Shown here: piece by piece, positions 62,152-64,000 of the stretch | Position numbering within the stretch: position 1 is the stretch's first letter | Layout of the letters: every line of letters starts with the position of its first letter | Assembly: GCF_009183365.2 (NCBI RefSeq) | Contig: NZ_CP068230.1 | Span: 169,001-233,000, forward strand | DNA length: 64,000 nucleotides | Direction: 5' to 3' | Origin: Shewanella algae | GTDB lineage: Bacteria; Pseudomonadota; Gammaproteobacteria; Enterobacterales; Shewanellaceae | Notes under the pieces: model-generated | Database searches by the model: none | Seen by the model: only the letters and a program-made list of their open reading frames with translations | Told to the model about the DNA's origin: nothing | Program-made: the position numbers and the translations under genes

Positions 62152-62766
62152 ATGGGTATCAGAGCACAGCAGAAAGAGAAAACCCGCCGCGCCTTGGTGG
62201 ATGCAGCATTCAATCAACTGAGTGCCGAGCGCAGTTTTTCCAGCCTGAGTCTTAGGGAAGTGGCCAGGGAAGCCAATATAGCGCCAACCTCTTTCTACCG
62301 TCATTTCAAGGATATGAATGAACTGGGGCTGACCATGGTCGATGAAGGTGGCCTGACGCTGAGACAGATGATGCGTAAGGGACGTCAGCGCGCCGAAGCC
62401 GGCGGCAGTGTTATCCGCATCTCGGTCGACACCTTTATGGAAGTACTGGAATCCAATCCCAACGTATTCAGGATCCTGCTGCATGAGCGCTCAGGCACCT
62501 CGGCCGCCTTTCGTGCCGCCGTGGCGCGGGAGATTGAACACTTTATCTCGGAACTGGCGCACTACACCGAGGACACCGCCGGCCGCAGCCCTGAGTTGGC
62601 CAGGGCACAGGCTGAGGCATTGGTGACTCTGGTGTTCAATGCCGGCGCCGCCGCCCTGGATATGAAACGTGCCGATCGCAAGATTCTGGCCGACCGACTG
62701 GTGACTCAACTGCGAATGGTGGCAACGGGCGCCGAAGCGTTGCAGCAAAAGCGTGATAGCCGCTGA
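62152..62766 (+). CDS. fabR: unsaturated fatty acid repressor FabR
   Basis: A 204-residue TetR-family regulator with N-terminal helix-turn-helix (LSLREVAREANIAPTSFYRH) and the opening MGIRAQQKEKTRRALVDAAF that matches FabR. It represses unsaturated-lipid genes on binding unsaturated acyl thioesters. ATG 62152 follows GGAATAAAG. The divergent desaturase and the operator between them support the assignment. Confidence 0.92.
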   Translation: MGIRAQQKEKTRRALVDAAFNQLSAERSFSSLSLREVAREANIAPTSFYRHFKDMNELGLTMVDEGGLTLRQMMRKGRQRAEAGGSVIRISVDTFMEVLESNPNVFRILLHERSGTSAAFRAAVAREIEHFISELAHYTEDTAGRSPELARAQAEALVTLVFNAGAAALDMKRADRKILADRLVTQLRMVATGAEALQQKRDSR

Positions 62767-62780
62767 TTAAAATTTGCCAA

Positions 62781-62812
62781 AACAAAAGGGCCTTTCGGGG
62801 CCCTTTTGTTTG
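62781..62812 (+). terminator. intrinsic terminator after fabR
   Basis: A 10-bp stem, AACAAAAGGG and CCCTTTTGTT, with inner CC-TTTC-GG pairs, 14 nt after the fabR stop; the 3' arm supplies the U-rich tract. Confidence 0.8.
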
Positions 62813-62814
62813 GT

Positions 62815-63111
62815 TCATCGCGGATCTCTGGGGAATGCCACTCTGACTTCCAGAAAGGAGTATTCGGTATCCCGGTAGCCATAGCCCATTCGCTTCCGTA
62901 GTTTGATTTGTTGTTCATACCTTCCAGTTGGCAGGTGTGTAACGGATGAACCGCAGAAGCAACTATGCCATGAAGATGGTTTTTAGGACACTGGCCAAAT
63001 TGGAATAACGGCCTGATACCGCTCTTTCTGACTTGTTGCCGCCAGAGGTTCCATGAGCTAGGCGTCAGCTTCATCTGTGCTGTCCCACATCTCTTTGAGT
63101 TGCTTCGGTAG
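62815..63111 (-). pseudogene. frameshifted ISL3-family transposase C-terminal remnant
   Basis: Three minus-strand pieces in different frames follow the order of an ISL3-type transposase C-terminus. They are LPKQLKEMWDSTDEA (around 63070-63111), then SSWNLWRQQVRKSGIRPLFQ through VHPLHTCQLEGMNNK, then IKLRKRMGYGYRDTEYSFLE through VAFPRDPR and a stop at 62815. The last junction is a one-base loss in an A-run near 62905-62910. Catalytic parts and inverted-repeat ends are missing. It is a dead IS remnant; family assignment rests on the LEGMNNK-IK-RMGYGYRD signature. Confidence 0.75.
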
Positions 63112-63147
63112 TCCTCTCCTCTTTAACTGCAGTTAAAGAGGAGAGGA
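63112..63147. repeat. 36-bp perfect palindrome next to the transposase remnant
   Basis: Two exact 18-bp arms with no spacer around a central CTGCAG, made of TCCTCTCCTCTTTAACTG and its complement. It abuts the point where transposase similarity ends. No T-run follows. The next 134 bp up to the trmA stop hold no recognisable gene. Confidence 0.85.
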
Positions 63148-63281
63148 TGACTCTATGAACTGGAAGGTGATGCTTATGCAGCGCCCGCAAAGCCGTTTTG
63201 CTAGTAGCTTTGCAGGTTCTGCAGTCATTCATTGTATCGGCCAGTGACTTATTGGGCTTGCTACACCAGTCTCATCCTAAT

Positions 63282-64000
63282 CTATAGGCTTTTCCTGGAA
63301 AGCAATACGCCCGCTTCCATGTGGTCGGTGTAAGGGAACTGATCAAACAGGGCAAAGCGTTTGATCTCGTGAGTTTGACTCAACTGTTCGAGATTGTCGG
63401 CCAGGGTTGGCGGGTTGCAGGAAATATAGAGGATGGACTCATAGCCCTGCACCAGATTGACTGTATCGGGATCCAAGCCGGCTCGCGGAGGATCAACAAA
63501 GATGGTGTTGCAGTCGTAACTCTTGAGGTCAATTCCTTCCAGACGTCTGAAGCTACGCTCCCCCGTCATGGCCTGGGTAAACTCCTCGGCCGACATACGA
63601 ATGATCTGCAGGTTCTCAGTGCCATTTTGCTCAATATTGTATTGAGCGGAATCGACCGAGGGTTTAGCTAACTCGGTTGCCAGCACCTTGTTGAAGTTTT
63701 GTGCCAGGGCGATGGAGAAGTTACCGTTGCCACAATAAAGCTCAAGCAGATCGCCACTACTGTGACGGGTACAGTCTATCGCCCACTCCAACATCTTGGT
63801 TGCCACTTGGGCATTAGGCTGGGTGAAGCTGTTTTCCACTTGTTTATAGATGTATTCCTGTTGGTTGACTTGCAGGCGTTCGATGACGAAATCTCTGTCC
63901 AACACAAACTTCTGCTTACGGGCTCGACCTATGATGTCGACCTTGAACGCTTTCTCGAGTCTCTGTTTCAACGCCTTGGCTTCATTGAGCCAGTTATCAT
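63282..64000 (-). CDS. trmA: tRNA (uracil-5-)-methyltransferase TrmA, C-terminal two-thirds (partial)
   Basis: Methylates U54 of tRNA to ribothymidine with S-adenosylmethionine. About 239 codons are visible; the gene runs off the window end (frame open through NWLNEAKALKQRLEKAFK). Landmarks are LLELYCGNGNFSIALA (SAM motif), FVDPPRAGLD, the nucleophile region ISCNPPTLADNL with the catalytic Cys, and the C-terminal base in DHMEAGVLL. Full TrmA is about 365 residues, so roughly the first 125 are outside. Confidence 0.94.
   Translation of the reverse strand, partial: DNWLNEAKALKQRLEKAFKVDIIGRARKQKFVLDRDFVIERLQVNQQEYIYKQVENSFTQPNAQVATKMLEWAIDCTRHSSGDLLELYCGNGNFSIALAQNFNKVLATELAKPSVDSAQYNIEQNGTENLQIIRMSAEEFTQAMTGERSFRRLEGIDLKSYDCNTIFVDPPRAGLDPDTVNLVQGYESILYISCNPPTLADNLEQLSQTHEIKRFALFDQFPYTDHMEAGVLLSRKSL

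Noticed and set aside
63156..63248. 30-codon frame between the palindrome and trmA
   Set aside because: Short, without a clear ribosome binding site or similarity; it lies in the IS remnant region.
1..64000. CRISPR arrays, rRNA, tRNA or prophage genes
   Set aside because: No regularly spaced repeats, no rRNA signatures, no cloverleaf-type tRNA sequence and no phage structural genes were seen on reading both strands; a dedicated tRNA scan was not possible.

Overview
The window looks like a chromosomal segment of a Shewanella-type gammaproteobacterium. The evidence is the tandem formate dehydrogenase sets with a small Tat-signal accessory protein, a urocanate reductase of the UrdA type, the pckA / hslO-hslR / gspC-N / nudE-cysQ order, and a desaturase next to fabR. 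Moderate GC content would fit the S. algae / S. amazonensis side of the genus. That assignment rests on gene content only and no database comparison was made. No rRNA, tRNA or CRISPR array was seen.

Region 1 (1-9.9 kb) is respiratory. It holds the end of one formate dehydrogenase set (Fe-S and cytochrome b subunits), then a complete second set (fdhX-like, fdhA with cysteine rather than selenocysteine at the active site, fdhB, fdhC), a methyl-accepting chemotaxis protein and a radical SAM coproporphyrinogen-oxidase-like protein. On the other strand follow a GFA-family zinc protein and a secreted M14 peptidase.

Region 2 (12.2-20.9 kb) is the most interesting part. It holds a signal-peptide-bearing member of the histidine/phenylalanine ammonia-lyase family, a small secreted protein of unknown function, a LuxR-type regulator + OmpR-type response regulator + histidine kinase operon, an outer-membrane channel and a urocanate reductase (UrdA) predicted to be a lipoprotein. 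The lyase has lost the Ala-Ser-Gly triad that makes the MIO cofactor and reads Leu-Ser-Asp instead. The same 11-bp-period direct repeat (GTSAAA-N5-GTCAAA) occurs upstream of the lyase, of the regulator operon and of the porin-urdA pair. Two of these copies are followed at identical spacing by the same promoter-like block. I infer one regulon for extracytoplasmic histidine/urocanate metabolism, in which urocanate serves as a respiratory electron acceptor.

Region 3 (21.0-38.6 kb, all minus strand) is a tight adherence (Tad/Flp) pilus locus. It has two tandem Flp pilins, TadE/TadF/TadG-like pseudopilins, CpaB, a secretin, an FHA-TadA fusion ATPase, TadB, TadC, a DUF192 protein, TadD and a 1344-residue lipoprotein with calcium-type repeats and IPT/TIG-like domains. 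Two further secreted proteins of unknown function follow, the second a predicted lipoprotein. No prepilin peptidase (TadV) or TadZ gene is seen here.

Region 4 (38.9-64 kb) is housekeeping: pckA, hslO, hslR, the complete type II secretion operon gspC to gspN, nudE, cysQ, a RimI-like acetyltransferase, a TetR regulator with a fused lysophospholipid transporter/acyltransferase, selU-selD, an acyl-lipid desaturase divergent from fabR with a probable FabR operator, a frameshifted ISL3-type transposase remnant next to a 36-bp perfect palindrome, and the 3' part of trmA.
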